Source of the DNA: Virgibacillus doumboii
Lineage (GTDB): Bacteria; Bacillota; Bacilli; Bacillales; Amphibacillaceae
NCBI RefSeq assembly: GCF_902806455.1
Contig: NZ_CADCWQ010000001.1
Span: forward strand, 2,294,001-2,358,000
Direction of reading: 5' to 3'
DNA length: 64,000 nt
Shown: piece by piece, positions 35,529 to 44,148 of the stretch
How the letters are laid out: the number at the start of each line of letters is the position of its first letter
How positions within the stretch are numbered: position 1 is the first letter of the stretch
Notes under the pieces: model-generated
What the model was told of the DNA's origin: nothing
Databases searched by the model: none
What the model saw: the letters and a program-made list of their open reading frames with translations, nothing else
Translations under genes and position numbers: made by a program

Positions 35529-35651
35529 TTTTTCATCCTCCCTTTGCTTTCTATCTATATATTTATATGAGCTTAACGACACATAATGACGAAGTGCACA
35601 TTTTATTACTCGGTTCTCATCACACCTCACTAAAGTATAAATTTATCCTCC

Positions 35652-35685
35652 AAAAAAACTCTCCACAATATTTCTGTGCGGAGAG
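35652..35685 (-). terminator. terminator of the NERD gene
   Basis: CTCTCC/GGAGAG (35659-35664 and 35680-35685), extended by GCACA/TGTG. On the minus strand it is followed by T7. Confidence 0.7.
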
Positions 35686-35717
35686 ACTTGTAACCATCTA
35701 GGGAATTTTCTATAATA

Positions 35718-36524
35718 CTACCGATTCTTCTGATGCTCGTAACAATACACTTTCCCGCCGAATTTTTTATTTGCCATGCAGTAATCCTTAACCTTTTGTG
35801 AAACACCCTTACCGCAGAGAACACATTTATCAACAGCAGATTTTGCACCGTTGTTCTTTTCTCTTATACTTTTAATGTGCTGTTCCCTGATTGTTGGATC
35901 TGTGATGTTCGCTTCAGACAAGGCATTGTAAATATTCTGTATATCCCATTCCGATAAAAAAGGCTCTTTATGCTTCAATTTAGCAATCGAGACTTTCCGA
36001 TTAATGGTTTCGATCAGATAGAGATCATAGATTACAATCTCGTCAGCATGGATATCCCTAAGATCCATATCGATTTTTAGCGTACAACGTTTAGTGAACG
36101 AAACCAGCGAGATAAACGATTCATGAAATTCCTCATTAACAAATGCTTTAAGTGCCTGGATATGTCCATAGTTCTGCATGGCAGGATTTAACATTTTGAA
36201 CTTCCCGTTGATCAGCCAGTATTTTTTACTTTTACCACCGTATATCGTACCCTGATAGTTTTTCGTCTCAACAACAAAAATTCCATATGGCGTAATTATA
36301 ATATGGTCAATCTGCGAATAACCTGAAGCAGATTTTCTATTCTTAATCATAATATCATTAAGATACTTATATTCTTCCGGAAGCTGTGAAAGCTGAATGT
36401 CAATCTTGTATTCACCAATCTCACCTTTTCTGCCAGCTGCCTTTTCATTGTTCTTCTTTCTACTTGCAGGTTTATTCTTCGATTTTGGTTGAGGTTTTTC
36501 CTTCTTTTTAAACAGACCCAGCAA
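35718..36524 (-). CDS. NERD domain protein with C-terminal Cys-rich element
   Basis: A 268-residue protein. A Lys-rich N-terminus is followed by the NERD (nuclease-related) core: GRKGEIGEYKI, then YSQIDHIIITPYGIFVVETK with the D...ExK nuclease-like residues and NYQGTIYG. The C-terminus has CVLCGKGVSQ and YCMANKKFGGKVYCYEH, a probable zinc ribbon. NERD proteins are thought to act in DNA processing. The start is placed at TTG 36524 because AAAGGGA abuts the ATG at 36533 but is 8 bases from this TTG. Confidence 0.75.
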   Translation of the reverse strand: MLGLFKKKEKPQPKSKNKPASRKKNNEKAAGRKGEIGEYKIDIQLSQLPEEYKYLNDIMIKNRKSASGYSQIDHIIITPYGIFVVETKNYQGTIYGGKSKKYWLINGKFKMLNPAMQNYGHIQALKAFVNEEFHESFISLVSFTKRCTLKIDMDLRDIHADEIVIYDLYLIETINRKVSIAKLKHKEPFLSEWDIQNIYNALSEANITDPTIREQHIKSIREKNNGAKSAVDKCVLCGKGVSQKVKDYCMANKKFGGKVYCYEHQKNR

Positions 36525-36554
36525 ACAAATCATTCCCTTTAATTGTTTACTTTT

Positions 36555-36583
36555 ATTATCGGTGAATAGTAAATTAATGTTAA
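36555..36583 (-). promoter_or_regulatory. sigma-A-like promoter of the NERD gene
   Basis: Minus strand TTAACA, 17 bases, GATAAT. The spacer and -10 match those at 23339-23367 almost base for base. Confidence 0.5.
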
Positions 36584-36721
36584 AAAAATTACACATTTTT
36601 TGTCTCCAGATTTGGTTTGTCCGGCGTATTTTGCAATGGCAGCTTGTTTTTGAATCATCTTTCTAAAAACAGTTCATATTGTTGAAACATCACCCTACTC
36701 CCCCAGGAAGCTTCCAAATAT

Positions 36722-36791
36722 AGTTGAATGTATACGAGCCCTCTATACATACAATCTTTAAGAAGAGTTTTATAAAAGGATAGGTGATTAA
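36722..36791 (+). promoter_or_regulatory. catalase-2 leader
   Basis: Region ending in the ribosome site AGGATAGGTGATT and containing GAATGTATACGAGC. A degenerate second copy lies at 34069. No convincing sigma-B box could be placed. Confidence 0.4.
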
Positions 36792-38855
36792 ATGGATAAG
36801 AATGATAAGTCATCAAGAAGCTACAACCCTCATGGTGAAAACACCAAACAGGAACAATTGGATCAATACCGCAGAGAAAACACGGGCAAACCAATGACGA
36901 CGAACCAGGAGAGAAAAATATCAAATGACTCAGAGACTTTAAAAGCCGGCGAACGCGGTCCTTCATTACATCAGGACTGGCATTATTTTGAAAAAATGAA
37001 TCATTTTGTGCAGGAAGAGGAACCGGAAAGAACGGTACATGCAAGAGGTTACAGTGCCTACGGGGAGTTTGAATGCTATCAGTCGATGAAACAATTTACT
37101 AAAGCAGGATTTTTACAGGAATCCGGGAAAAAGACTCCTGTAACTGTCCGTTTTTCTACCGTACAAGGGCCAAGGGGTTCTTATGATACGGCAAGGGATC
37201 TGCGTTGCAAGGGCGTTAAGTTTTATACGGAAGAAGGAAACTACGATCTGACAACAATTGCTATGCCTGTATTAATTAATCAAGACCCAATGAAATTTCC
37301 GGATGCGATGCATGCGTACCAATCAAAGCCGGATAATGACATACCAACGGCTTCAGGTGCACACGACTATTTTTGGGATTATGTAGCTAATAATCCGGAA
37401 GCACTTCATATGGTGCAATGGATCATGTCGGACCGGGGCATTATAAGCAGTTATCGAATGATGGAATCGTGGTCGATAAATACGTATTTATTTGTCAACG
37501 AAAAAGGTGTCGCTACCTTTGTTCGGTTTGTCTGGAAACCTGTTCTTGGTGTTCATTCCCTGCTTCAGGATGAGGCACTGAAAATCGGTGGACTTGATCC
37601 GGATTTCCACAGGAGAGATTTGAGAGAAGCTATTGATAAAGGATTTTATCCAGAATATGAACTAGGTGTCCAAATGATTCCACTTGAGGATGAATTCAAC
37701 TATGATTTTGATATTCTCGATCCTGCAAAATTTTGGCCAGAGGAACTAATACCTGTTCAACTTTTCGGGAAACTGACTTTAAATCGAAACATTGATAATT
37801 ACCATACGGAATCAGAACAGGTAGCATTTAATCCTGCGAATGTTGTTCCGGGGATTGATTTTTCCAATGATCCCGTACTGCAGGGAAGGTTAATTGCTTA
37901 TCATATGGCACAAGTACACCGAATCGGAACAAATTTTCAGGAATTACCAATCAATAAACCGATTTGTCCATTTCATAATAATCAACGGCGGGGCCCTATG
38001 AGGTATCGAATCGACGTGGATCAGGTAAACTATCATGAAAATTCGCTGGCAAATAACACGCCATACACGACACCTCCGGAAGCAGGCGGGTATGTACACT
38101 ACCCGAAAAAGGTTGAAGGACACGTAATCCGCGGTCGAAGCGAATCATTCAACGATTTCTTTACGCAACCGAGAATCTTCTGGAATAGTTTAACACCTGT
38201 TGAAAAGCAGCACACAATCGATGGGTTCAGTTATCAACTTGGAAAAGTAGAAAGTGAATCTGTACGCCAGCAAAATGTCAATTTATTAGTCAATGTTGAT
38301 AAGGATTTGGCCTGCATCGTTGCTGATAATATTGGTGTCGACCGTCCAAGCGGATCCCATGTACCTGTTTCTACGAGTTACCCTTCTCTCAGCCAGTACC
38401 ATACACCCAATTATCCATATACACAAAAAGCAGGTGTACTGATTGGCGATGGCTTTAATAGTAATGAGGTAACCAGTGTGCTTAACTTCTTACAAAAATA
38501 TGGTGTATTTGTTGTTATCATAAGTGAAACACTTGGTACTGTTACAGGTAGTGATGGCACAGAAATCAAAGTTGATGCAACATTTCTTACAACCAGTCCT
38601 TATTTGCTTGACTCACTTTACGTCGTTGGAGGAACGACGAAAAGTCAAGCCAGATTTAATCAGCATATCACGAATTTTATACGCATAGCCTATAATCACT
38701 ATAAACCGATTGGGGTTGCAGCAACTGGAGAATTATATATTCACAAATCGGATAAAAATAACATGGCTGGAGTCGTTTTTGCCGAAAACAATCCAACCTT
38801 TGAAAAGGAATTTGTTGAAGCAATCGCACATCAACGTTTTTGGGATCGAACGTAG
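36792..38855 (+). CDS. katE: large-subunit (clade 2) monofunctional catalase, copy 2
   Basis: A 687-residue paralogue of the catalase at 26287, collinear along its full length. Distal His is in TVHARGYSAYGEF and the haem Tyr in RLIAYHMAQVHRIG. The flavodoxin-like C-terminal domain (KAGVLIGDGFNSNEV onward) is present and intact. Differences are scattered substitutions, such as PVLINQDPMKFPDAM for the KILQDSMKFPDAL region. The gene symbol indicates the family, not orthology. The leader differs from that of copy 1, implying separate regulation. Confidence 0.92.
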   Translation: MDKNDKSSRSYNPHGENTKQEQLDQYRRENTGKPMTTNQERKISNDSETLKAGERGPSLHQDWHYFEKMNHFVQEEEPERTVHARGYSAYGEFECYQSMKQFTKAGFLQESGKKTPVTVRFSTVQGPRGSYDTARDLRCKGVKFYTEEGNYDLTTIAMPVLINQDPMKFPDAMHAYQSKPDNDIPTASGAHDYFWDYVANNPEALHMVQWIMSDRGIISSYRMMESWSINTYLFVNEKGVATFVRFVWKPVLGVHSLLQDEALKIGGLDPDFHRRDLREAIDKGFYPEYELGVQMIPLEDEFNYDFDILDPAKFWPEELIPVQLFGKLTLNRNIDNYHTESEQVAFNPANVVPGIDFSNDPVLQGRLIAYHMAQVHRIGTNFQELPINKPICPFHNNQRRGPMRYRIDVDQVNYHENSLANNTPYTTPPEAGGYVHYPKKVEGHVIRGRSESFNDFFTQPRIFWNSLTPVEKQHTIDGFSYQLGKVESESVRQQNVNLLVNVDKDLACIVADNIGVDRPSGSHVPVSTSYPSLSQYHTPNYPYTQKAGVLIGDGFNSNEVTSVLNFLQKYGVFVVIISETLGTVTGSDGTEIKVDATFLTTSPYLLDSLYVVGGTTKSQARFNQHITNFIRIAYNHYKPIGVAATGELYIHKSDKNNMAGVVFAENNPTFEKEFVEAIAHQRFWDRT

Positions 38856-38965
38856 TACTGCTCAAGATATCAAAAAAGATTCCTGGGAAATAATAACTCA
38901 CTTATTTCCAGGTTAAAAAATGCATCAGGAAAATCCGGATTTACAATGTGAAAGGCATTAAAAAA

Positions 38966-39003
38966 AGCCTGATACCCCTGTATGTACAACGGGGGATCAG
39001 GCT
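38966..39003. terminator. terminator between catalase 2 and the stress protein gene
   Basis: AGCCTGATACCCC / GGGGATCAGGCT stem with one bulge. T7 follows on the minus strand, so it mainly serves the minus-strand gene at 39130. Confidence 0.75.
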
Positions 39004-39129
39004 GATGATTTTCCACAAACGGACCTGTGTGCTATGAAATAATTATGTCCAAACCGACATGACAAAGCAACGAGATGCAGATTAGCTAGCGAAGCGTGAA
39101 AAATAAATTTTTTCCTGAACGCTCCCCTG

Positions 39130-39552
39130 TTAAAGCTCCAATGTTTTTGGTTCAGCACCTGTTTTATTCATGATTCTTATTCTAACCGGTGTAATTTCCA
39201 GCACGATGTAATTTGGATCATCCGGCCCGTTAAACCAGTTCTTCAAGTAGGAATTCCATAATTCACTTTTCAGATCAGCAGTGCTGTTAATAGCTGCTTT
39301 GCCTTCATATTCCACATATTCATCACCAAACCCTTCTCCTTCATAGCCCAATAGGATATGGGTGTGCGGGTTTTCTTTTATTTCTTCAGCTTTATGTGTA
39401 TCTAAACTGGTTGCTGTGAAAAGCTTTAAATCTTTTCGGACAAAGGTCATGTATCTTGAATGCGGCTTGTTCTGTTTTACTGTTGCCATTGTACCAACAG
39501 CACTGTCATCTATAATCTTCTCAACAGTCTCTTTCATTTCCTGCTGACTCAA
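39130..39552 (-). CDS. pyridoxamine 5'-phosphate oxidase family general stress protein (YdaG-like)
   Basis: A 140-residue split-barrel flavin-binding fold protein with VGTMATVKQNKPHSRYMTF at the N-terminus and ILLGYEGEGFGDEYVEYEGKA in the middle. The end is FNGPDDPNYIVLEITPVRIR. It matches general stress protein 26 (YdaG) of B. subtilis. It probably binds FMN or F420-like cofactor; true PNPOx activity is unlikely. TTG start 39552 is supported by AAGGAG 8 bases upstream. Confidence 0.8.
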   Translation of the reverse strand: MSQQEMKETVEKIIDDSAVGTMATVKQNKPHSRYMTFVRKDLKLFTATSLDTHKAEEIKENPHTHILLGYEGEGFGDEYVEYEGKAAINSTADLKSELWNSYLKNWFNGPDDPNYIVLEITPVRIRIMNKTGAEPKTLEL

Positions 39553-39588
39553 TCAAGGCACTCCTTTTGTTATTTAGTTATAAGGATG

Positions 39589-40005
39589 TTATGCAAAACG
39601 GACGTGTTCCACTATCTTATTAACTGTTTGTTCGCCTAAGTCCTCCCATTCGTTTTTATCCCTTATCAATCCATCCCTGTCAAGCGGCTCCTGAAACTGG
39701 TTGAATCCTGTGGCAGCCCCCAGTGCGTTCACATCTTTATCCAGCCCTGTATTAACTACATGCTTGATTACATACGGTGTTTCAAACTGAATATAGGCAT
39801 CCGGACGATCAAGTTCCCCTTCCAGCACTTTAAACGGCATTCTTAAGTAAATAGACTCTCCTGCCTCCCGCCAAAGCAGTCCATCCAGGCATCCCTTATG
39901 GTAATCCCAGCATTCTCCCAGACAATAACCAAACTTTTTCGATTGCTTTTTCATATTGCGGAAATAGGTTTTTTTTCCTTCAAGTTCTGTTTGCAGTTCA
40001 ATCAT
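39589..40005 (-). CDS. YugN-like family protein
   Basis: A 138-residue protein. It has MIELQTELEGKKTYF, then FGYCLGECWDYHKGCLDG, LRMPFKVLEGELDRPDA and a C-terminal region rich in acidic residues. This order matches the Bacillales YugN family, whose function is unknown. AAAGGAGAG lies upstream of the ATG. Confidence 0.75.
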   Translation of the reverse strand: MIELQTELEGKKTYFRNMKKQSKKFGYCLGECWDYHKGCLDGLLWREAGESIYLRMPFKVLEGELDRPDAYIQFETPYVIKHVVNTGLDKDVNALGAATGFNQFQEPLDRDGLIRDKNEWEDLGEQTVNKIVEHVRFA

Positions 40006-40119
40006 TCATATGCTCTCCTTTAATAGGTATCTATCCGTATTATTTACTGATGAAAGGAAATAATACCAAGAGCACGAAAAATTTAGTAGCAATGTTACTT
40101 TTAACCAAAGGATGATTAT

Positions 40120-40411
40120 ATGGAAATCGTACTGGTTCTTGGAAGTATTGTGTTACCTATACTCATGTATTATGTATTATGTTCAGCAGCATTGGAGTAA
40201 ACTGCGAACTATTTTTGATTTGACGGCAGTTATATCCGCCCTGATCTTCGGTAATATTGTCTCATTGTCCGTTTATCAAATCATTATAAATGAAACGGTT
40301 ATGATGATAAATATTCATGCGATATTTTTAAATCCATACTTTTTGGTTACCGGCTCCTATTTAGGGATATACCTCGTCTTCCGGCTGCTTGCGGCGGTGG
40401 CAGAAGAATAA
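40120..40411 (+). pseudogene. small membrane protein interrupted by a frameshift
   Basis: AAAGGATG and ATG 40120 lead into a hydrophobic frame (EIVLVLGSIVLPILMYYVL) that stops at 40200. Another frame carries on from the same place as QQHWSKLRTIFDLTAVISALIFGN and two more hydrophobic segments to 40411. A one- or two-base indel near 40180-40185 would join them into one three- or four-helix protein of about 95 residues. Not recognised. Confidence 0.5.
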
Positions 40412-40412
40412 A

Positions 40413-40793
40413 TTAATGATGACTCTTATGCTGCAATTCCTGAATCGCATCCTGCACAAGTGTAACGGACTGACTCATTGCCGCCCCTCCGCCGAAAGCA
40501 CCGGAGACACTGACAGCTTCAAGGATTTCATCTTCTGAACAATTTTGATCAAGACACCCTTTCGTATGATAAATAATACAGTACTCATCCTGGGAATTCA
40601 CACTTATTCCTAAGGCAATGAGTTGCTTTTGTTTTTGAGAGAGCGATCCTTCCTGAAAACAAACTTCCGTAAATGCTTTATATGTTTCAGCAATCTCAGG
40701 CATTCTTTCAGAAAAACGCCCAAGCCCCTCTTTATAATCACGAAGCGCTTCCTTCGCTGAAATGGTGTGCTGTATATTTTGCTCTTGTTCCAT
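40413..40793 (-). CDS. carboxymuconolactone decarboxylase (AhpD-like) family protein
   Basis: A 126-residue all-helical protein with LSQKQKQLIALGISV and the redox signature EYCIIYHTKGCLD (Cys-x3-His-x3-Cys, the AhpD-type arrangement). AFGGGAAMSQS follows. AhpD-like proteins reduce peroxiredoxin partners or act as peroxidases. The start is moved to ATG 40793 behind AGGAGGT. It stands next to a YdaG-like stress protein and downstream of spl genes without a clear operon link. Confidence 0.8.
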   Translation of the reverse strand: MEQEQNIQHTISAKEALRDYKEGLGRFSERMPEIAETYKAFTEVCFQEGSLSQKQKQLIALGISVNSQDEYCIIYHTKGCLDQNCSEDEILEAVSVSGAFGGGAAMSQSVTLVQDAIQELQHKSHH

Positions 40794-40844
40794 TTTTTTA
40801 CCTCCTGGTATTGTCAAGATAGTGATTGTTATTATTATCTGTTA

Positions 40845-41873
40845 TCAGGTAAAGTACTCTATTTTTGAGTCAGGGAAATACTGGTGGATATAATTTCTCA
40901 ACGTGTCTTTTATGTCCTCCTGCTCTTCGCTGGTGTATACATACTTACCGATTCCATACCTGCCCCATTTCCATTTTCGTTTGGATTCATCAAGCTCAAG
41001 CTTCGTCATCGGATAGTTTTCCTGTATGACACGTTTCGCAGGTTTGGTGAACCGGTGCTGAATCATTTCAAATGTAAGATCTTTCTTGGCAAACGTGGGT
41101 AATGCATCCTTCAGTTTTTCAAACATTTCATGATAACCGTTCTTCCAGTCATCATGCAAATAGATAGGGGCAACAATAAAGCCCAATGGGTAACCGGCTT
41201 CCGCAACTTTAACCGCGGCATTAATCCGTTCATTCAATCTTGACGTCCCCGGTTCAAAATATTTGATGACATAATTATCGTTGATACTGAATCGAAAACG
41301 GGTTCTCCCGTTGTGTTCTGCATCAAGAAGATGGTCAACGTGCTCATACTTTGTTACAAAACGCAGTCTGCCATAATCAGACCTTCCAAAGAATTCGATT
41401 GCCTGTTTAAGAGTATGGGTCAAATGGTCAACACCAACGATATCTGAGGTGCATGACGCCTCAAAACGTGTAAGTTCAGGAGCCCGTTCCTCCATATATG
41501 CCTCTGCAGCATCAAAAATTTCATCGGTATTAACGTATGTGCGAATATATGGTTTGCTTCCCATCGTTGTCTGCAGGTAGCAGTAATGGCAATGTCCCAT
41601 ACAGCCTGTTGCAAAAGGAATAGCATATTCAGCAGACGGTTTCGATGTGTCAAACTTAAGTGTCTTGCGTACGCCCACTACAAGTGTTGATTTTGCATTC
41701 CGGTATTTTTGGAAATGATTCTCGCCGGGAAGGTTGCGAATTTGGTTATGTGATGTGGTCTCTCTGATTTCAATTCCCTTATCACGGAATTTGTCTGTCA
41801 GTTCTTTTCCCAGCGGGTATTCAAGAGCGCGAGGCTCCACATAAATTAGTTGCGGAACAAATGGCTTAACCAT
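40845..41873 (-). CDS. splB: spore photoproduct lyase
   Basis: A 342-residue radical-SAM enzyme that reverses the spore photoproduct (5-thyminyl-5,6-dihydrothymine) in germinating spores. The cluster motif CMGHCHYC places Cys at 91, 95 and 98. The H-donor Cys in FEASCTSDIVG is at 141, exactly the B. subtilis numbering, and the length is identical. The start is ATG 41873, overlapping the end of splA by 8 bases; the longer frame to 41981 lies within splA. This is strong evidence that the host forms endospores. Confidence 0.95.
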   Translation of the reverse strand: MVKPFVPQLIYVEPRALEYPLGKELTDKFRDKGIEIRETTSHNQIRNLPGENHFQKYRNAKSTLVVGVRKTLKFDTSKPSAEYAIPFATGCMGHCHYCYLQTTMGSKPYIRTYVNTDEIFDAAEAYMEERAPELTRFEASCTSDIVGVDHLTHTLKQAIEFFGRSDYGRLRFVTKYEHVDHLLDAEHNGRTRFRFSINDNYVIKYFEPGTSRLNERINAAVKVAEAGYPLGFIVAPIYLHDDWKNGYHEMFEKLKDALPTFAKKDLTFEMIQHRFTKPAKRVIQENYPMTKLELDESKRKWKWGRYGIGKYVYTSEEQEDIKDTLRNYIHQYFPDSKIEYFT

Positions 41874-42123
41874 AATAATCACTGTCCACCGGAGATCCGA
41901 ACGCCTCATAAAAAGTTTGTTCCGCCTCTTCTTCAGTTTCAAAAACAGCAAATTCTTCCGATAAAGGGTAGTACGTTTCATGCAAAAACAATGCTAACTC
42001 ATCCGGGCTGTCCGGGTTTTGTACAACTGCCGCTTGTTGTACATTTGCCACATCCTGTGCATGCGGATTACGAATGATAATATACACGACCTGCCCAGGA
42101 GTAAATGGCTGATCAATTTCCAT
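41866..42123 (-). CDS. splA: SplA, transcriptional regulator of the spl operon
   Basis: An 85-residue protein with FTPGQVVYIIIRNPHAQDVA and LALFLHETYYPLSEEFAVF, matching SplA. SplA modulates the level of spore photoproduct lyase in B. subtilis. It is the first gene of splAB, translationally coupled to splB. The upstream region has two copies of TGTCATAAT 21 bases apart (42155-42185 area, minus strand). A sigma-G type promoter is expected, but I could not place it convincingly. Confidence 0.92.
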   Translation of the reverse strand: MEIDQPFTPGQVVYIIIRNPHAQDVANVQQAAVVQNPDSPDELALFLHETYYPLSEEFAVFETEEEAEQTFYEAFGSPVDSDYYG

Positions 42124-42284
42124 ATTTTCACCTTATTTCTTTTAGAATTCCTCCTTATTATGACAAACTTTTATGTAATTATGACAGCTTTTACAGTATA
42201 GCAAAATAATCTCAGGGAAAGATAAATGTGCCGGAAAGTCTGTGAGCAGATTCTGTTAAAGTCCAGAATGGAGGTGATTCAGGA

Positions 42285-42599
42285 GTGGAAACATTAAAAC
42301 GAATAGCACTTGCATTAGTGATTATTGGCGCAGTTAATTGGGGATTAATTGGATTATTTCAATTTGATTTAGTTGCTACACTCTTCGGCGGACAAGATTC
42401 AGGACTAGCAAGAATTGTCTATGCACTTGTCGGCTTAAGCGGGTTAATTTGCTTAACAATGCTGTTTAGTCCGATGGATGAGGAAAATGTTGAAAGTGAC
42501 ACTTCCTTTAAAACAGGAAATTTAAATTACGGTACTGAAATGGGAGAAGAAACTGTTCTTTCTGAGACAGAGAAACAAAAATACAATAATAAAGAATAA
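42285..42599 (+). CDS. DUF378 family membrane protein
   Basis: A 104-residue protein with two helices separated by a short loop: IALALVIIGAVNWGLIGLFQ, then IVYALVGLSGLICLTMLF. The NWGLIGLFxFDLVAxLFGG signature is that of DUF378 (YuzA-like). It has an acidic C-terminal tail longer than usual. GTG start 42285 is set by GGAGGTGATT. Function unknown. Confidence 0.85.
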   Translation: METLKRIALALVIIGAVNWGLIGLFQFDLVATLFGGQDSGLARIVYALVGLSGLICLTMLFSPMDEENVESDTSFKTGNLNYGTEMGEETVLSETEKQKYNNKE

Positions 42600-42618
42600 G
42601 GAATTTGCGACTCCCTTC

Positions 42619-42667
42619 ATGTAAACTAAACTGTGAACGTTTTTTTACGTTGCAGTTTAGTTTACAT
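42619..42667. terminator. perfect 15-bp hairpin after the DUF378 gene
   Basis: ATGTAAACTAAACTG (42619-42633) pairs with 42653-42667. It separates two convergent genes; T-rich sequence follows on the plus side. Confidence 0.65.
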
Positions 42668-42717
42668 CTCTTTACATTTTTTCTAAAACCACGTTATTAC
42701 TGACAGCCTTCCAACAT

Positions 42718-43287
42718 CTAGACTCTCAGCGAACCACGGAACCCTCTGGCACCATAGTAAGATTCTGCACCGTTGTGGTACACGAAGACATGGCCGAAGC
42801 GAAAGTCACAAAAAAGAGCACCGCCACGTTCCCGAATATCAGCGGGTGTCTGAATCCAGCTCGACGTTTTCTTATCGAAGTTTTCAAGCCCCTGCAATGC
42901 TCGATATTCTTCTTCCGTTAAAAGCTCAATACCCATGTCGGCTGCCATATCGATCGCACTATTTTCCGGTTTATGTTTTTTCCTTGACTCCAGCGCTTTA
43001 CGGTCGTAACAAACACTTCTGCGGCCTTTGGGACTCTCCGCTGAACAATCATAAAAAATGTATTCCCCCGTCTTTTCATCATAGCCAACAACATCCGGCT
43101 CCCCTTCCGTTCTTTCCATTTCATGGAGCGACCAAAGTTTATCAGGACTAGTTTCCAGTTTTGCCTGGACCTGTCCCCACTCAAGACCTTCATGGCGGTT
43201 CATGTTTTCCCCAAAACGGGCTTTCAATGCTTCCAGTAGTTCTTCACGTTGTTCCTGTGACAACTCTTTTTTATAGCTCTTTGTCAT
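42718..43287 (-). CDS. DUF4256 family protein
   Basis: A 189-residue soluble protein. Conserved blocks are ALKARFGENMNRHEGLEW, EMERTEGEPDVVGYD, YIFYDCSAESPKGRRSVCYD and DLFCDFRFGHVFVYHNGAESYY-like SFRG end (here ALFCDFRFGHVF and GARGFRGSLRV). These are characteristic of DUF4256, of unknown function. GAGGAGG precedes the ATG. Monocistronic. Confidence 0.8.
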   Translation of the reverse strand: MTKSYKKELSQEQREELLEALKARFGENMNRHEGLEWGQVQAKLETSPDKLWSLHEMERTEGEPDVVGYDEKTGEYIFYDCSAESPKGRRSVCYDRKALESRKKHKPENSAIDMAADMGIELLTEEEYRALQGLENFDKKTSSWIQTPADIRERGGALFCDFRFGHVFVYHNGAESYYGARGFRGSLRV

Positions 43288-43356
43288 GTTAGTTTCCTCC
43301 TCTAGTTCAGATCATGATTTTCATATTTTTCATCTTAACTAAACTGCATTGATAAT

Positions 43357-43449
43357 TTAAGTAAGAATGCCCTGAGATATCGTTTGCGGTGATGCCTTAA
43401 TCACTCTTGAAGCAGAATCCGTTCTCTTGTTACTTGAAGCATTCGCCAT
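43357..43449 (-). pseudogene. SRPBCC (AHSA1) family protein, N-terminal stub
   Basis: AAGGAGG and ATG 43449 open a 30-residue frame containing TDSASRVIKASPQTI. This is the typical first strand and helix of SRPBCC/activator-of-Hsp90-like proteins (SRVIKASPxxIYxAF). The frame then ends (SQGILT). The remaining ~120 residues of the fold are gone. Confidence 0.55.
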
Positions 43450-43599
43450 GAGAAGCTCCTCCTTACTGCGTTCTATTACAGAGTCAATTTTTTTAAGTTT
43501 ATCACATATGAATGCGAATATTTCTTCTCGATAGTTCAAAACCTTGTCAGCTATTCCTGCCTTCGTAACATCTCAATATATGTCTCTCAATGCATTCTT

Positions 43600-43950
43600 T
43601 TATAGATGGATTAATATATTGACAAGTTTACCGAACGGATCCCTTACGTAAAATCGGTGCACACCCCATGGCTCCCTGGCTGGTCCATACTCAATTGGAA
43701 TTCCTGATTCTTTTATGCGAGTTAATGCATCGTCAAAATCATCAACTTCTATAGACAAATCAGGTACTTGTGTCCCGGATCCACCTTCTGAAAGGAAACT
43801 AATTTGAGTTTCCATTGTCTCATGCGAGCCGTATGTTGCAATAAACTCCAGATTCATTAACTGTTCAAGTCCAAGTACTTCCCCGTAGAAGTGCTTAGCT
43901 TTTGTAATATCCTCTGTTTCCACATTGGCAACAATTCGTTTAACCTTCAC
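43600..43950 (-). CDS. VOC family (glyoxalase/bleomycin resistance-like) protein
   Basis: A 116-residue vicinal-oxygen-chelate protein with two beta-alpha-beta-beta-beta modules: VKRIVANVETEDITKAKHFY and FYVRDPFGKLVNILIHL. The Glu/His metal positions are partly replaced. Start is GTG 43950, 7 bases after GGAGGTGG. Members include dioxygenases, glyoxalases and resistance proteins; substrate unknown. Confidence 0.8.
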   Translation of the reverse strand: MKVKRIVANVETEDITKAKHFYGEVLGLEQLMNLEFIATYGSHETMETQISFLSEGGSGTQVPDLSIEVDDFDDALTRIKESGIPIEYGPAREPWGVHRFYVRDPFGKLVNILIHL

Positions 43951-44049
43951 TCTTACCACCTCCACTTGCTATTTATTTCTACAATCACTACAAATAATCC
44001 TTGTTAATGTCTCTTTCCCCTTGCAATTAAATAATACATTCAGATGAAC

Positions 44050-44077
44050 GGGCGCCTCTTATTCCAAATAGGCGCCC
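44050..44077. terminator. GC-rich hairpin
   Basis: GGGCGCCT / AGGCGCCC perfect 8-bp stem downstream of the DUF899 gene. It has a poor T run. Confidence 0.5.
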
Positions 44078-44148
44078 ATTTCTTGATTATTTGTGAACTA
44101 ATATTTATATATATTGATAGACTACTTTAATCACAAATCGGACTTTCT

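Noticed and set aside
36722..36791. Sigma-B promoter for catalase 2
   Set aside because: A GTTT...GGGTA pair at proper spacing was not found; the closest fit is in the decayed copy at 34100 and is too short.
42124..42200. Sigma-G promoter for splAB
   Set aside because: Expected biologically, but no pair of boxes with correct spacing could be placed; only direct repeats of TGTCATAAT were seen.
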